A DNA stretch of 64,000 bases from Fodinibacter sp038258215 (GCA_038258215.1 JBBSQC010000017.1:1-64000), one strand, 5' to 3'. Counted from the first letter of the stretch, positions 14,998 to 23,601 are shown. A program made the numbers and translations. The notes: generated by a model not told the origin, from the letters alone.

Positions 14998-16703
14998 CCG
15001 ACGATGCGTCCGTCGTCGTCGACGTCGATGTGCTCGGATGCCGGGACCCGGGGGAGGCCGGGCATGGTCATGACGTCGCCGGTCACCATGACGACGAACC
15101 CGGCGCCGGCCGCCAGTCGCACCTCACGAACGGTCACCACGTGCCCTGACGGAGCACCACGCAGGGCCGGGTCGGTGCTGAAGGACATCTGCGTCTTGGC
15201 CAGGCACACGGGGAGCCGGCCGTGGCCCTCGGCCTCGATCTGGGCGAGGCGCCTGGCGGCCTTCGCCTCGAAGACCACCCCGGAAGCGCCGTAGACGCGC
15301 GTGGCCACCGCCTCCGCCTTCTCGGTCAGGGTCAGGTCGTCGTCGTAGGCGAAGCGGAGCGTGCGGCCGTCGGCGGTGGCTGCGTCCGCGGCCTCGATGA
15401 CACCTCGGGCGAGGTCCTCCGCCCCCGCTCCGCCCCGCACGACGTGGGTCGCCTCGTGGGCCGCGAAGCCGTCGGCGGCCACCAGGTCGAGGACGGCCCC
15501 CACCTCGGCATCGGTGTCGGAGGGGAAGCGGTTGACGGCGACCACGGCGGTCAGCCCGTGGACGTCCCGGATGGTGCAGAGGTGGCGCAGCAGGTTGGGC
15601 ATGCCGTCGCGGAGGGCACCGAGGTCCTCGGCGTCCAGGTCGGCCAGGGAGACACCCCCGTGGTACTTCAGGGCACGGACCGTGGCGACCACGACCACCA
15701 CCGAGGGGCGCAGGCCGGAGACCCGGCACTTGATGTCGATGAACTTCTCGGCACCGAGGTCCGCGCCGAAGCCGGCCTCGGTGACGACGTAGTCAGCGAG
15801 CTTCAGGGCCGTGCGGGTCGCGATGACCGAGTTGCAGCCGTGCGCGATGTTGGCGAACGGACCGCCGTGCACCAGCGCCGGGGTGTGCTCCAGGGTCTGG
15901 ACGAGGTTGGGGGCCAACGCGTCCCGCAGGAGCACGGTCATCGCGCCCTGGGCCCTGAGGTCGCGGGCCGTCACCGGATCCTTGTCGTGGGTGTGCGCGA
16001 CGACGATGTCGCCGAGCCGGGCCTTGAGGTCGGCGATGGACTCGGCGAGGCACAGGATGGCCATGACCTCCGACGCGACGACGATGTCGAAGCCGTCCTC
16101 GCGCGGGATGCCGTTGGTGACGCCACCGAGGCCGACGACGATGTCGCGCAGGGCTCGGTCGTTGAGGTCGACGACCCGCTTCCAGGTGATGGTCCGGGGG
16201 TCGATGCCCAGCGCGTTTCCGTGGTGTACGTGGTTGTCGATGAGCGCCGAGAGCAGGTTGTTCGCGGCGGCGATCGCAGCGAAGTCCCCGGTGAAGGCGA
16301 GGTTGATGTCGGTCATCGGCACGACCTGCGCGTAACCCCCGCCGGCAGCCCCGCCCTTGATGCCGAAGACCGGGCCCATCGAGGGCTCGCGCAGGGCCAC
16401 CATGCTCTGCACCCCGACTCTCTGGAGCCCGTCGGCCAGACCCACCGAGGTCGTCGTCTTGCCCTCGCCGGCCGGGGTCGGCGACATCGCGGTCACGAGG
16501 ACGAGCACCCCATCGGGTCGGTCGGCCAGCGAGGCGACGTGCGACAGGGTGATCTTCGCCTTGTCGTGGCCGTAGGGCACCAGCGCCGAGCCGGGGATGC
16601 CGAGCCGGTCCCGCGCCAGGTCGAGCACCGGCACGATCTCGGCGGCGTCGGCGATCTCGATGTCGGCGGGGAACGGGGTCGCGGTCTCGACGTCGGTGCT
16701 CAC
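14988..16703 (-). CDS. fhs: Formate--tetrahydrofolate ligase
   Basis: Fhs makes 10-formyltetrahydrofolate from formate, tetrahydrofolate and ATP, feeding purine synthesis and formyl-methionine. The 571-residue protein is full length, with the P-loop SPTPAGEGKTTTSVGL near residue 75 and the family signatures GIKGGAAGGGYAQVVPM and DINLAFTGDF. The later signatures HGGPFANIAHGCNS, EAGFGADLGAEKF and VVATVRALKYHGG are also present. The start is GTG 16703 (STDVETATPFPADIEI); the frame runs on upstream but only as an Arg-rich shadow over dinG. A CACGAT element precedes it. The gene is divergent from dinG. Confidence 0.96.
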   Translation of the reverse strand: MSTDVETATPFPADIEIADAAEIVPVLDLARDRLGIPGSALVPYGHDKAKITLSHVASLADRPDGVLVLVTAMSPTPAGEGKTTTSVGLADGLQRVGVQSMVALREPSMGPVFGIKGGAAGGGYAQVVPMTDINLAFTGDFAAIAAANNLLSALIDNHVHHGNALGIDPRTITWKRVVDLNDRALRDIVVGLGGVTNGIPREDGFDIVVASEVMAILCLAESIADLKARLGDIVVAHTHDKDPVTARDLRAQGAMTVLLRDALAPNLVQTLEHTPALVHGGPFANIAHGCNSVIATRTALKLADYVVTEAGFGADLGAEKFIDIKCRVSGLRPSVVVVVATVRALKYHGGVSLADLDAEDLGALRDGMPNLLRHLCTIRDVHGLTAVVAVNRFPSDTDAEVGAVLDLVAADGFAAHEATHVVRGGAGAEDLARGVIEAADAATADGRTLRFAYDDDLTLTEKAEAVATRVYGASGVVFEAKAARRLAQIEAEGHGRLPVCLAKTQMSFSTDPALRGAPSGHVVTVREVRLAAGAGFVVMVTGDVMTMPGLPRVPASEHIDVDDDGRIVGLS

Positions 16704-16728
16704 CCGGTCATCGTGGCACCCCGCTGCC

Positions 16729-16746
16729 GCGTTCACCGGCGAACGC
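16729..16746. promoter_or_regulatory. Near-palindrome in the fhs/dinG divergent promoter region
   Basis: The 18-bp sequence GCGTTCACCGGCGAACGC has perfect 6-bp outer arms (GCGTTC/GAACGC) and only one mismatched pair inside. It sits 26 bp upstream of the fhs GTG and 68 bp upstream of dinG, a fitting place for an operator. It is not a match to the actinobacterial LexA box as I know it (GAAC-N4-GTTC); the half-sites here point the other way. Confidence 0.5.
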
Positions 16747-16801
16747 AGCGCATGGGCGTGGCATGGCGCCCGGCATACCTGCTCGGCTGCTGCCGGACGC
16801 A

Positions 16802-16807
16802 TACCCT
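16802..16807 (+). promoter_or_regulatory. -10 element of dinG (leaderless type)
   Basis: TACCCT ends 6 nt before the GTG at 16814. The second nearby CATAC motif (16774) lies further upstream. This decides the start against an upstream in-frame ATG at 16763. Confidence 0.6.
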
Positions 16808-16813
16808 GCTCTC

Positions 16814-19090
16814 GTGGCCACCCTCGACGACCTCCTGCACGCCGCCGTGGCTGCCGTGGGCGGCACCGAGCGCCCCGGCCAGGTCGAGATGGCTCATGCC
16901 GTCGCGGACGCGGTCGACTCCGGTGGGCACCTCCTCGTGCAGGCCGGAACCGGCACGGGGAAGTCCCTGGCCTACCTGGTGCCCGCTGTGCAGCACGCGG
17001 TCGACCGCGGCACACCGGCCGTCGTCGCGACCGCCACGCTGGCGCTGCAGTCCCAGATCGTCGACCGCGACATGCCGCGACTGGCGGAGGCCCTCGCCCC
17101 GCTCATCGGCCGGCGACCGACCTACGCGCTCGTCAAGGGTCGACGCAACTACCTGTGCGCGCACAAGCTCGAGGGTGGCTTCCCCGACGACGACGCAGAC
17201 ACGTTGATGTCGGTGGGGGCCGTCGACCAGCAGGCGTCCCGTCTCGGTCAGGAGGTGGTGCGGTTGCGCGAATGGGCGGGGCAGACCGAGTCCGGCGACC
17301 GGGACGAGCTCGTGCCCGGGGTCAGCGAGCGCGCCTGGCGGCAGGTCTCGGTGAGTGCCGAGGAGTGCCTCGGCGCCCGGTGCCCGATGGTGTCGGAGTG
17401 CTTCATCGAGCGCTCGCGCGAAGCGGCCCGCGACGTCGACATCATCGTCACGAACCACTCGTTCATGGCGATCGACGCCTTCGAGGGGCGCCAGATGCTC
17501 CCCGAGCACGACGTGCTCGTCATCGATGAGGGCCACGAGCTCGTCGACCGGGTGACCTCGACGATCACCGACGAGGTGACCCCCGGGATGGTGCGCGCCG
17601 CGGCCAAGCGCGCGGGTCGCCGGGCCGACGCCTCGGAGACGCTCGACGACGCGGCGGACCTGCTGGAGTCGGTGCTCGAGCCGATGTCGGAGGGGCGGCT
17701 CACCGGCATCCCGGATGCGTTGGCCATGGCGCTGGCGCGGGTGCGGGACACCGCCAGGGCTGTGCAGAGCGAGCTGAAGCCGGCACCGGGGGAGGAGCCC
17801 GACGGGGGCCGGCAGGTCGCCCGCGCCGCGGTGGACGAGGTCTTCGAGAACGCGTCGCGGGTGCTCGGGGAGCGCGATCTCGACGTCGTGTGGGTGAGCA
17901 AGGACCCCCGGCGCGGCGCGGTGCTGCGCGTGGCCCCGATGAGCGTGGCGATGCTCGTGCGCGACAAGGTCTTCGAGGACCGCTCCGTGGTGCTCACCTC
18001 GGCCACCCTCGAGCTCGGCGGCAGCTTCGACGCGGTCGCCGGCACCATCGGCCTTCGCGGCGAGGGCGCGCCGCAGTGGCGCGGGCTCGACGTCGGTAGC
18101 CCCTTCGACTACCCCGGCCAGGGCATCGCCTACGTCGCGAAGCACCTGCCCGCCCCCGGACGTGACGGTCTGGCCACGCAGACCCTCGACGAGATCGAGG
18201 CCCTGGTGCGCGCGGCCGGCGGCCGGACCCTCGGGCTGTTCTCCTCGATGCGCGCCGCCAAGGAGGCGACCGAGGCGATGCGCGAGCGGTTCGAGGGCAG
18301 TGAGATCACCTTCGCGTGCCAGGGCGAGGACCAGATCAGCACCCTGGTGCGCCAGTTCGCCCGCGAGCCGCGGACCTGCCTGTTCGGCACGCTCTCGCTG
18401 TGGCAGGGCGTCGACGTTCCTGGTTCCTCGTGCCAGCTGGTGATCATCGACCGGATCCCCTTCCCGCGGCCCGACGACCCGCTCGCCTCGGCACGCGCCC
18501 AGGCCATCGCCCGGATGGGCGGCAACGGCTTCATGGCCGTCTCGGCGACGCACGCCGCGCTGCGCCTGGCCCAGGGTGCCGGTCGCCTGATCCGGCGCGC
18601 CGACGACCGCGGGGTGGTGGCCTTCCTCGACAACCGGATGATGACGGCGCGGTATGCCGGGTTCCTCCAACGGTCGCTCCCACCCTTCTGGCCAACCGCG
18701 GACCGCGAGATGGTGATGGGGGCCCTGCGCCGCCTCGACCAGACCGCGGAGCCGCCCCTGCCGGTGGCCGAGCCGGCGATGCGCGGGCTGACCGGGGCGC
18801 TGGCTGCTCCGTCCCGAGCCGCCGCCACCGAGGCGGATGCCGTCGCACCCGCCCCCGCCGGACGACCGGTGGCCGAGGCGCCGCCACCCCCGGACTCCTC
18901 GCGCACGGCGGTCACCCACGGGCACCCGTGGACCGAGCAGGAGGACGAGGAGCTGCGCGACGGTGTCGAGCTCGGGCTCAGCCTCCAGGAGCTCGTCGAG
19001 TCGATGGAGCTATCGGCCGAGGTGGTGTCTGCGCGCCTAGCAGGCCTGGGCCTGGAGCCCGGTAGCGGACCCACCCTCACCTTCGACTAG
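16814..19090 (+). CDS. dinG: DinG-family iron-sulfur DNA helicase with C-terminal Myb-like extension
   Basis: The 758-residue superfamily-2 helicase has Walker A AGTGTGKSLAY (about residue 45), motif II VIDEGHE and the motif VI region ATHAALRLAQGAGRLIRR. Between motifs Ia and II are the four cysteines expected to hold a [4Fe-4S] cluster (YLCAHK, then EECLGARCPMVSEC), as in XPD/DinG enzymes. DinG unwinds DNA and RNA-DNA hybrids 5'-3' and resolves R-loops and G-quadruplexes. After a Pro/Ala-rich linker (about 640-710) the protein ends with a helical segment, HPWTEQEDEELRDGVELG and SLQELVESMELS, that looks like a Myb/SANT-type helix-turn-helix; this is not part of the core enzyme. An 80-bp inverted repeat begins right at the stop. 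Confidence 0.93.
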   Translation: MATLDDLLHAAVAAVGGTERPGQVEMAHAVADAVDSGGHLLVQAGTGTGKSLAYLVPAVQHAVDRGTPAVVATATLALQSQIVDRDMPRLAEALAPLIGRRPTYALVKGRRNYLCAHKLEGGFPDDDADTLMSVGAVDQQASRLGQEVVRLREWAGQTESGDRDELVPGVSERAWRQVSVSAEECLGARCPMVSECFIERSREAARDVDIIVTNHSFMAIDAFEGRQMLPEHDVLVIDEGHELVDRVTSTITDEVTPGMVRAAAKRAGRRADASETLDDAADLLESVLEPMSEGRLTGIPDALAMALARVRDTARAVQSELKPAPGEEPDGGRQVARAAVDEVFENASRVLGERDLDVVWVSKDPRRGAVLRVAPMSVAMLVRDKVFEDRSVVLTSATLELGGSFDAVAGTIGLRGEGAPQWRGLDVGSPFDYPGQGIAYVAKHLPAPGRDGLATQTLDEIEALVRAAGGRTLGLFSSMRAAKEATEAMRERFEGSEITFACQGEDQISTLVRQFAREPRTCLFGTLSLWQGVDVPGSSCQLVIIDRIPFPRPDDPLASARAQAIARMGGNGFMAVSATHAALRLAQGAGRLIRRADDRGVVAFLDNRMMTARYAGFLQRSLPPFWPTADREMVMGALRRLDQTAEPPLPVAEPAMRGLTGALAAPSRAAATEADAVAPAPAGRPVAEAPPPPDSSRTAVTHGHPWTEQEDEELRDGVELGLSLQELVESMELSAEVVSARLAGLGLEPGSGPTLTFD

Positions 19091-19170
19091 CCCCGACTTA
19101 TTGCGCCCCACCCACGCCCGAGGGGTCGAAACCAGGCCCGGCACGTGGGTGGGGCGCAATAAGTCGCGGG
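19091..19170. repeat. 80-bp inverted repeat between dinG and holA
   Basis: Arms 19094-19116 and 19144-19166 are perfect 23-bp complements, beginning CGACTTATTG and ending CAATAAGTCG. A further 3 bp (19091-19093 with 19168-19170) pair past a one-base bulge. The loop is 27 nt. It starts 1 nt after the dinG stop and ends 40 nt before holA. It may terminate dinG transcription, but the arms include AT-rich tips and lack a T tract, unlike the plain GC hairpins behind rpsT. Confidence 0.9.
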
Positions 19171-19209
19171 GGGAGGGGGGTGTCGGGGAGGCGTGGCAGA
19201 GTGACGGGC

Positions 19210-20199
19210 GTGAGCGACATGGTCGAGGTGCAGCACCGGGTGCCGCCCTACGTGCTCATCGCGGGCCCCGAACAGATCCTGGCCGAGCGGGCCGTGGCCC
19301 ACACCGTCGACGAGCTCAAGGTCACCCACCACGACCTGGAGACGATCAGGGTCTACGCCGCGGACTACGAGCCGGGCGCGCTGACCCTGCACGCCAGCCC
19401 GTCGCTGTTCGGTGGTGCCAAGTGCATCGTCGTGCACGACCTCGACGAAGCCCCCGACGACCTCCAGACCGACCTGCTCGCCGCCCTCGCGGCCGGTCCG
19501 GACCCCGAGCTCACCCTCGTCGTGCTCCACAAGTCGGGGGCACGCGGCAAGAAGGTGCTCGAGTCCCTGAAGGGCTCGGGCGCCCGCGTCGTCGACGCAC
19601 CGGCCATCAAGACCGACCGCGACAAGGCCGACTTCGCGGCGCACGAGTTCCGCCAGGCCCGCCGCAAGGCCACCGGTGAGGGGGTGCATGCCCTCGTGGA
19701 GGCCGTCGGCAAGGACGTCCGCGAGCTGGCAGCGGCCTGCCAGCAGCTCATCAGCGACACCACCGGGGTCATCGACGAACAGGTGGTGCTCACCTACCAC
19801 GGCGGCAAGGTCGAGGCCACGGGCTTCCGGGTCGCCGACGCCACCATGACCGGCGACACCGGCGAGGCGCTGCGGCTGCTGCGGCACGCCATCGCGGTCG
19901 GTGTCGACCCGGTGCCGATCGTCGCGGTGCTGGCCCAGCAGGTCCGTCAGCTCATCAAGGTGGGCTCGGCCGGCAGGGGCCGGTCCGCCGACCTCGCCCG
20001 TGAGCTCTCCATGGCGCCCTGGCAGGTCGACAAGGCCCGCCGGGCTCTCGGGGGGTGGACGGCCGACGGGCTGGCCGCCTGCGTCCAGGCGCTCGCCGCC
20101 GCCGACGTCGAGGTTAAGGGAGGTGGCCGGGACCCGGTCTACGCCGTCGAGCGCGTGGTGCTCGCCATGACCTCCCAGCACTCCCGCAACCGGGACTGA
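19210..20199 (+). CDS. holA: DNA polymerase III subunit delta
   Basis: HolA is the wrench of the clamp loader and opens the sliding clamp. The 329-residue protein has the delta-subunit layout: an N-terminal AAA-like domain (YVLIAGPEQILAERAV, SPSLFGGAKCIVV), a middle helical part (GKDVRELAAACQQLI) and the C-terminal collar domain (PVPIVAVLAQQVRQLIKV). As usual for delta there is no functional P-loop. In actinobacteria holA typically precedes rpsT on the genome, as here. GTG 19201, GTG 19210 and ATG 19219 are all in frame; 19210 is preferred because a CAGAGT element ends 8 nt upstream, but this is not certain. Confidence 0.92.
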   Translation: MSDMVEVQHRVPPYVLIAGPEQILAERAVAHTVDELKVTHHDLETIRVYAADYEPGALTLHASPSLFGGAKCIVVHDLDEAPDDLQTDLLAALAAGPDPELTLVVLHKSGARGKKVLESLKGSGARVVDAPAIKTDRDKADFAAHEFRQARRKATGEGVHALVEAVGKDVRELAAACQQLISDTTGVIDEQVVLTYHGGKVEATGFRVADATMTGDTGEALRLLRHAIAVGVDPVPIVAVLAQQVRQLIKVGSAGRGRSADLARELSMAPWQVDKARRALGGWTADGLAACVQALAAADVEVKGGGRDPVYAVERVVLAMTSQHSRNRD

Positions 20200-20224
20200 C
20201 CGCCGGGCCGGGAGCAACGCCGTT

Positions 20225-20254
20225 TTGGTGAGGCGGCAGGCGCGCTGGTAACTT
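20225..20254 (+). promoter_or_regulatory. rpsT promoter
   Basis: TTGGTG (-35, 20225-20230) and TAACTT (-10, 20249-20254) are separated by 18 bp. This is one of the few promoters here that has both boxes and a long untranslated leader rather than a leaderless start. Confidence 0.6.
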
Positions 20255-20260
20255 GGGCAC

Positions 20261-20400
20261 TTGCGTGCGCGCTTGAGGTCGTGCGCGCACGAGAGCACCA
20301 TCCAGCACGTGTCAGCCACGGGGTGTCCCCACGCCCGGTCCCGGCACGCGACTGCCGCCCTCTCACGGCATACCGACCCCAGAGAAAGCACCCAATACCA
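20261..20400 (+). promoter_or_regulatory. Long 5' leader of rpsT with stem-loop
   Basis: About 140 nt lie between the predicted start of transcription and the rpsT GTG. They contain a perfect 8-bp stem (20265-20272 with 20283-20290, arms GTGCGCGC/GCGCGCAC) and one copy of the CGGCATAC octamer. S20 represses its own translation in E. coli, so a regulatory leader is plausible; no specific S20 site can be named from sequence. Confidence 0.4.
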
Positions 20401-20661
20401 GTGGCGAACATCAAGTCCCAGCTCAAGCGGATCAAGACCAACCGCTCGGCGACCGAGCGCAACAAGGCCGTCAAGTCCGAGGTCCGCACCGCGATCCGCA
20501 CGTTCCGCGCCGCCGCCGAGTCCGGCGACGCCGCGCAGGCGCAGGAGGCCCTCAAGGTCGCCTCCACCAAGCTCGACAAGGCTGTGAGCAAGGGCGTCAT
20601 CCACAGCAACCAGGCCGCGAACAAGAAGTCCTCGATGGCCAAGAAGGTCGCCGCGATCTGA
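20401..20661 (+). CDS. rpsT: 30S ribosomal protein S20
   Basis: S20 is a primary 16S rRNA-binding protein of the small subunit. The 86-residue, Lys/Ala/Arg-rich helical protein (ANIKSQLKRIKTNRSATER, then NKAVKSEVRT) is the expected length and sequence. It starts at GTG 20401 with a weak GAGAAAG ribosome-binding site; a weak start would suit a translationally regulated gene. A strong terminator follows 10 bp after the stop, and its own promoter precedes it, so it is a single-gene unit. Confidence 0.98.
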   Translation: MANIKSQLKRIKTNRSATERNKAVKSEVRTAIRTFRAAAESGDAAQAQEALKVASTKLDKAVSKGVIHSNQAANKKSSMAKKVAAI

Positions 20662-20671
20662 TCCGGCACCT

Positions 20672-20711
20672 CCGTGGGGCCCGTCACCGACACCGGTGAC
20701 GGGCCCCACGG
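20672..20711 (+). terminator. rpsT terminator
   Basis: A perfect 18-bp GC-rich stem (20672-20689 with 20694-20711) and a 4-nt loop ACAC lie 10 bp past the rpsT stop, followed by GTTGTT and a G run. Confidence 0.92.
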
Positions 20712-20761
20712 CGTTGTTGGGGGGGTCGGGAGGGGGACCGGGGGCAGTGGCCCGGGCGTGC

Positions 20762-21316
20762 TCAGCCGGTGGCCGAGCGCACCGCGGCCGCCACCTCGCC
20801 GAACCGGTCGGCGGAGAGCACCGCCCCCTCGCGGCGGACCGCGTCGGGGTCGACCCGGATCACCCGGTTGACGCGCACCTCGCTGGGTCGACCCCGCGAG
20901 TCCCAGGCACCGGACCCGATGTCGACCCACCGACGACCCGCCCGGGCCTCCTGCGCCTCGTCACGGTCGTGGTCCTGGCTCGTCAGCTGGAGGGCCAGGA
21001 GCCACCGGCCGTCGCGACCCACGAGCAGCACCGGCCGGTCCTTGCCCTGGCGGTGGTCCTCCTCGTAGGGCACCCAGGTCCAGACGACCTCGCCGGGGTC
21101 CGGTCGCCCGTCCGGCTTCGGGTCGTAGACCGGGTCCAGCCGACCGGTCCAGTCGCCGGGGTATGCCGCGCCCCGGCTCTGCGGACCCCGGCCGGCATCC
21201 CGACGACCGGCAGGGGCTCGGGGAGATCGACGGGGTCGGGACGCGGGGCGACCGGCTCGGCGGACCTGTCGAAGGGCCTCGTCGACGATCGGGCGCAGGA
21301 CACGCTTCCACTCCAT
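20762..21316 (-). CDS. PemK/MazF-like family protein
   Basis: The 184-residue protein has a variable, Arg/Pro-rich N-terminal third and a PemK/MazF-like core. The core reads GEVVWTWVPYEEDHRQGKDRP, then VLLVGRDGRWLLALQLTSQDHD, followed by WVDIGSGAWDSRGRPSEVRVN. MazF-type proteins are ribosome-independent mRNA endonucleases, but this long actinobacterial subgroup is not known to me to be tested, and no antitoxin gene is adjacent. A solitary housekeeping role is possible. ATG 21316 is chosen because a minus-strand TAGGGT ends 6 nt ahead of it. It begins 9 bp after the end of the CoA-ligase gene in the same direction, so the two may form an operon. Confidence 0.75.
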   Translation of the reverse strand: MEWKRVLRPIVDEALRQVRRAGRPASRPRRSPRAPAGRRDAGRGPQSRGAAYPGDWTGRLDPVYDPKPDGRPDPGEVVWTWVPYEEDHRQGKDRPVLLVGRDGRWLLALQLTSQDHDRDEAQEARAGRRWVDIGSGAWDSRGRPSEVRVNRVIRVDPDAVRREGAVLSADRFGEVAAAVRSATG

Positions 21317-21325
21317 CACCGCACC

Positions 21326-23482
21326 CTACTGACCGGGTGGGACCCCCGCGGAGCCCTCGGACCCGGCCGACGCCGCCGCGGGGACGACGAGGGCGTCCAG
21401 GGCCAGACAGCCGTCGGGGGTCACCACGAGGGGGTTGACGTCCAGCTCGGCCAGGAGGTCGCCGAGGTCGGCGGCGAGGTCGGACAGGGCGACCAGGGCA
21501 TCGGCGACGGCCTCGTGGTCGACCCTGGGCCGGCCGCGCAGACCGCTGAGCAGCGGGCGGACGGCCAGCTTGTCGACCATCCGGGTCGCGATGCGTCGGT
21601 CGATGGGCACCAACCCGAGCTGTCGGTCCCCGAGCACCTCGATGAAGATCCCGCCCCCGGCCACCATCACCATGGAGCCGAACTGCGGGTCACGGACCAC
21701 GCCGAGCGCCATCTCGACGCCACCGAGGGTCATCGGAGCGAGCAGCACCTGCGCTCCGAGCCTGGACGCGACGTCGTCGTATGCCGCCCGCAGCGACTCC
21801 TCGTCGGCGAGGTTGAGCCGCACCCCGTCCAGGTCGGACTTGTGCAGCACGCCCGGAGCCGCCGTCTTGAGCACCAACGGATAGCCCAGCTCATCGGCGG
21901 CCGCCGCCAGGTCATCGGGGGAGTCCAGCGAGCGGTGCGGCACGGTCGGCAGCCCGTAGTCAGTGAGCAGGTCGAGTCCCTCGGCCTCGGAGAGCACAGC
22001 GGGCCGGCCCAGCCGCTCGCGCCAGCGCGCCGTGACCTCCGGGGCAGGGGGCGCCGATCGGGCGATGACGGGGCGGTAGGTGAAGTCGCGGTAGGCCAGT
22101 GCGTGCGCCACCGCCTTCAGCCCGGTCTCGGTGCCGTCGAGCACGGGGATGCCGAGGAGGGTCAGCCGGCGCGCGAGGTCCTGGGAGTCGGTGCCGACGT
22201 GGTTGGTGAGCACCGCGATCGGCTTGGTGGTCCGCCGGTGCACGCGGCGACAGATCCGGGCGAAGGACTCGTGGAGGTGGAAGCCCGAGGTGAGGTCGAT
22301 GACGAAGACGCCGAGCGCGGTGTCGGGGTCGTCGACCAGCGCCCGCCAACAGGTCTCGAAGACCGACTGGTAGTCGCGTCCGGTCCCCCACGCGTCGAGC
22401 GGGTTGATCGGCTCCAGTCCGGGGTCGAGGTGCTCGGCGAGCACCTCTGTGGTCGCCTCGGAGATGGCCGCGAACGGCACGCCGACATCACTGGCGAGGT
22501 CGATGAGCAGCTCGCGCTCCCCGCCGGAGTCGAGGATCGCGGCGAGGCCTCCCTGGGCGGGGCGGCGGCGGTCCGAGAGCAGGAGGGCGGTCGAGGCGAG
22601 CTCGTCGAGGGAGCGCACCGAGGACACGCCGTACCGCTCGAACAGGGTCTGGTATGCCGCGTCGTCACCGGCGATGGCGCCGGAGTGGCTCAGCGCCAGG
22701 TGGGCCGCCACCGGCGACCGTCCGGCCTTCAGCGCGATGACCGGCACGTCGCGAGCCGCGGCCTTGTCCAGTGCGGCGACGAATGCGGCGGGGGAGCGGA
22801 CCGACTCCACGAAGAGCGCGATCACCCTGGTGCTGTCGAGGTCGAGGGCGTAGTCCATGTACTCCGCGGTCGTGGTGACGAGCTCCTGGCCGGGAGAGAC
22901 GGCGAGGTTGAAGCGCAGCTTCTGGTCGTTCCAGAGCAACGCGGTGAGCACCGAGCCCGACTGCGCGATGAGGGTGACCCCGCCCTCGTCGAGCTCGTAG
23001 GGCCGGTGGAAGGGCAACGTCCGAAACCAGTGCTCGACGTTGTAGAAACCCATGCAGTTGCCGCCGACGATCGGCAGGTCGGCGGCCCGGGCGAGGTCGC
23101 GCACCCGCTCCCGGAGCGGGTACGTCGGGTCGTCGCCGCGCATCACCAGGCTGCCGGGGATGACCAGACCTCCGACCCCGATGTCGATCGCCTCGCGGAC
23201 CTGCTCCTCGACGGCGCTGTTGCCGACACCGAGGACTGCCAGGTCCGGCACTTCGGGCAGGTCGCTCATCGAGTCGGCGCAGTCCCAGCCCTCGACGTCG
23301 TCGTAACGGGGGTTGACCGGGTAGACGTTGCCCCGGTAGCGAGCCACCTCGAGCTCGAGCACCATGTCGTTGCCGGGCGCATTCGGCACCGTCGACGCGC
23401 CCACCAGGGCCACGGACCGCGGCGCCAGCATCCGAGCGAGCCGGTGGCGCGCAGGGGCCGTCGCCGCCACCGCATCCTCCAC
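21326..23482 (-). CDS. Acyl-CoA ligase, NDP-forming type (CoA-binding / ATP-grasp)
   Basis: The 718-residue protein is a one-chain NDP-forming acyl-CoA synthetase. Residues 15-140 are the CoA-binding Rossmann domain (MLAPRSVALVGASTVPNAPG). Residues 155-450 are two succinyl-CoA-ligase-like domains with the phospho-histidine loop SHSGAIAGDDAAYQTLFERYG, and 490-705 the ATP-grasp domain (LVLKTAAPGVLHKSDLDGV, then MVAGGGIFIEVLGD). It interconverts acyl-CoA + ADP + phosphate with acid + CoA + ATP; the acid is unknown. No C-terminal GNAT (Pat-like) domain is present. GTG 23482 lies 7 nt after a minus-strand TAGGCT. It is divergent from lepA. Confidence 0.9.
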   Translation of the reverse strand: MEDAVAATAPARHRLARMLAPRSVALVGASTVPNAPGNDMVLELEVARYRGNVYPVNPRYDDVEGWDCADSMSDLPEVPDLAVLGVGNSAVEEQVREAIDIGVGGLVIPGSLVMRGDDPTYPLRERVRDLARAADLPIVGGNCMGFYNVEHWFRTLPFHRPYELDEGGVTLIAQSGSVLTALLWNDQKLRFNLAVSPGQELVTTTAEYMDYALDLDSTRVIALFVESVRSPAAFVAALDKAAARDVPVIALKAGRSPVAAHLALSHSGAIAGDDAAYQTLFERYGVSSVRSLDELASTALLLSDRRRPAQGGLAAILDSGGERELLIDLASDVGVPFAAISEATTEVLAEHLDPGLEPINPLDAWGTGRDYQSVFETCWRALVDDPDTALGVFVIDLTSGFHLHESFARICRRVHRRTTKPIAVLTNHVGTDSQDLARRLTLLGIPVLDGTETGLKAVAHALAYRDFTYRPVIARSAPPAPEVTARWRERLGRPAVLSEAEGLDLLTDYGLPTVPHRSLDSPDDLAAAADELGYPLVLKTAAPGVLHKSDLDGVRLNLADEESLRAAYDDVASRLGAQVLLAPMTLGGVEMALGVVRDPQFGSMVMVAGGGIFIEVLGDRQLGLVPIDRRIATRMVDKLAVRPLLSGLRGRPRVDHEAVADALVALSDLAADLGDLLAELDVNPLVVTPDGCLALDALVVPAAASAGSEGSAGVPPGQ

Positions 23483-23489
23483 ATCGCGG

Positions 23490-23495
23490 AGCCTA
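23490..23495 (-). promoter_or_regulatory. -10 element of the CoA-ligase gene
   Basis: The minus strand reads TAGGCT, 7 nt ahead of GTG 23482. It decides the start: the frame is open for 126 bp more upstream. Confidence 0.55.
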
Positions 23496-23601
23496 GCCCG
23501 CCCGGCGACGGCACCCGGGTCGGGGGTTCGGGGAGCCCCTCGTGTCGTGGGAGACTGGTGGACCGTGCCCTGACGACCCCGACGCAAGGAAACCCCCACC
23601 C

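Noticed and set aside
20762..23482. Toxin-antitoxin pair made of the PemK-like and upstream gene
   Set aside because: The upstream gene is a 718-residue CoA ligase, not an antitoxin.
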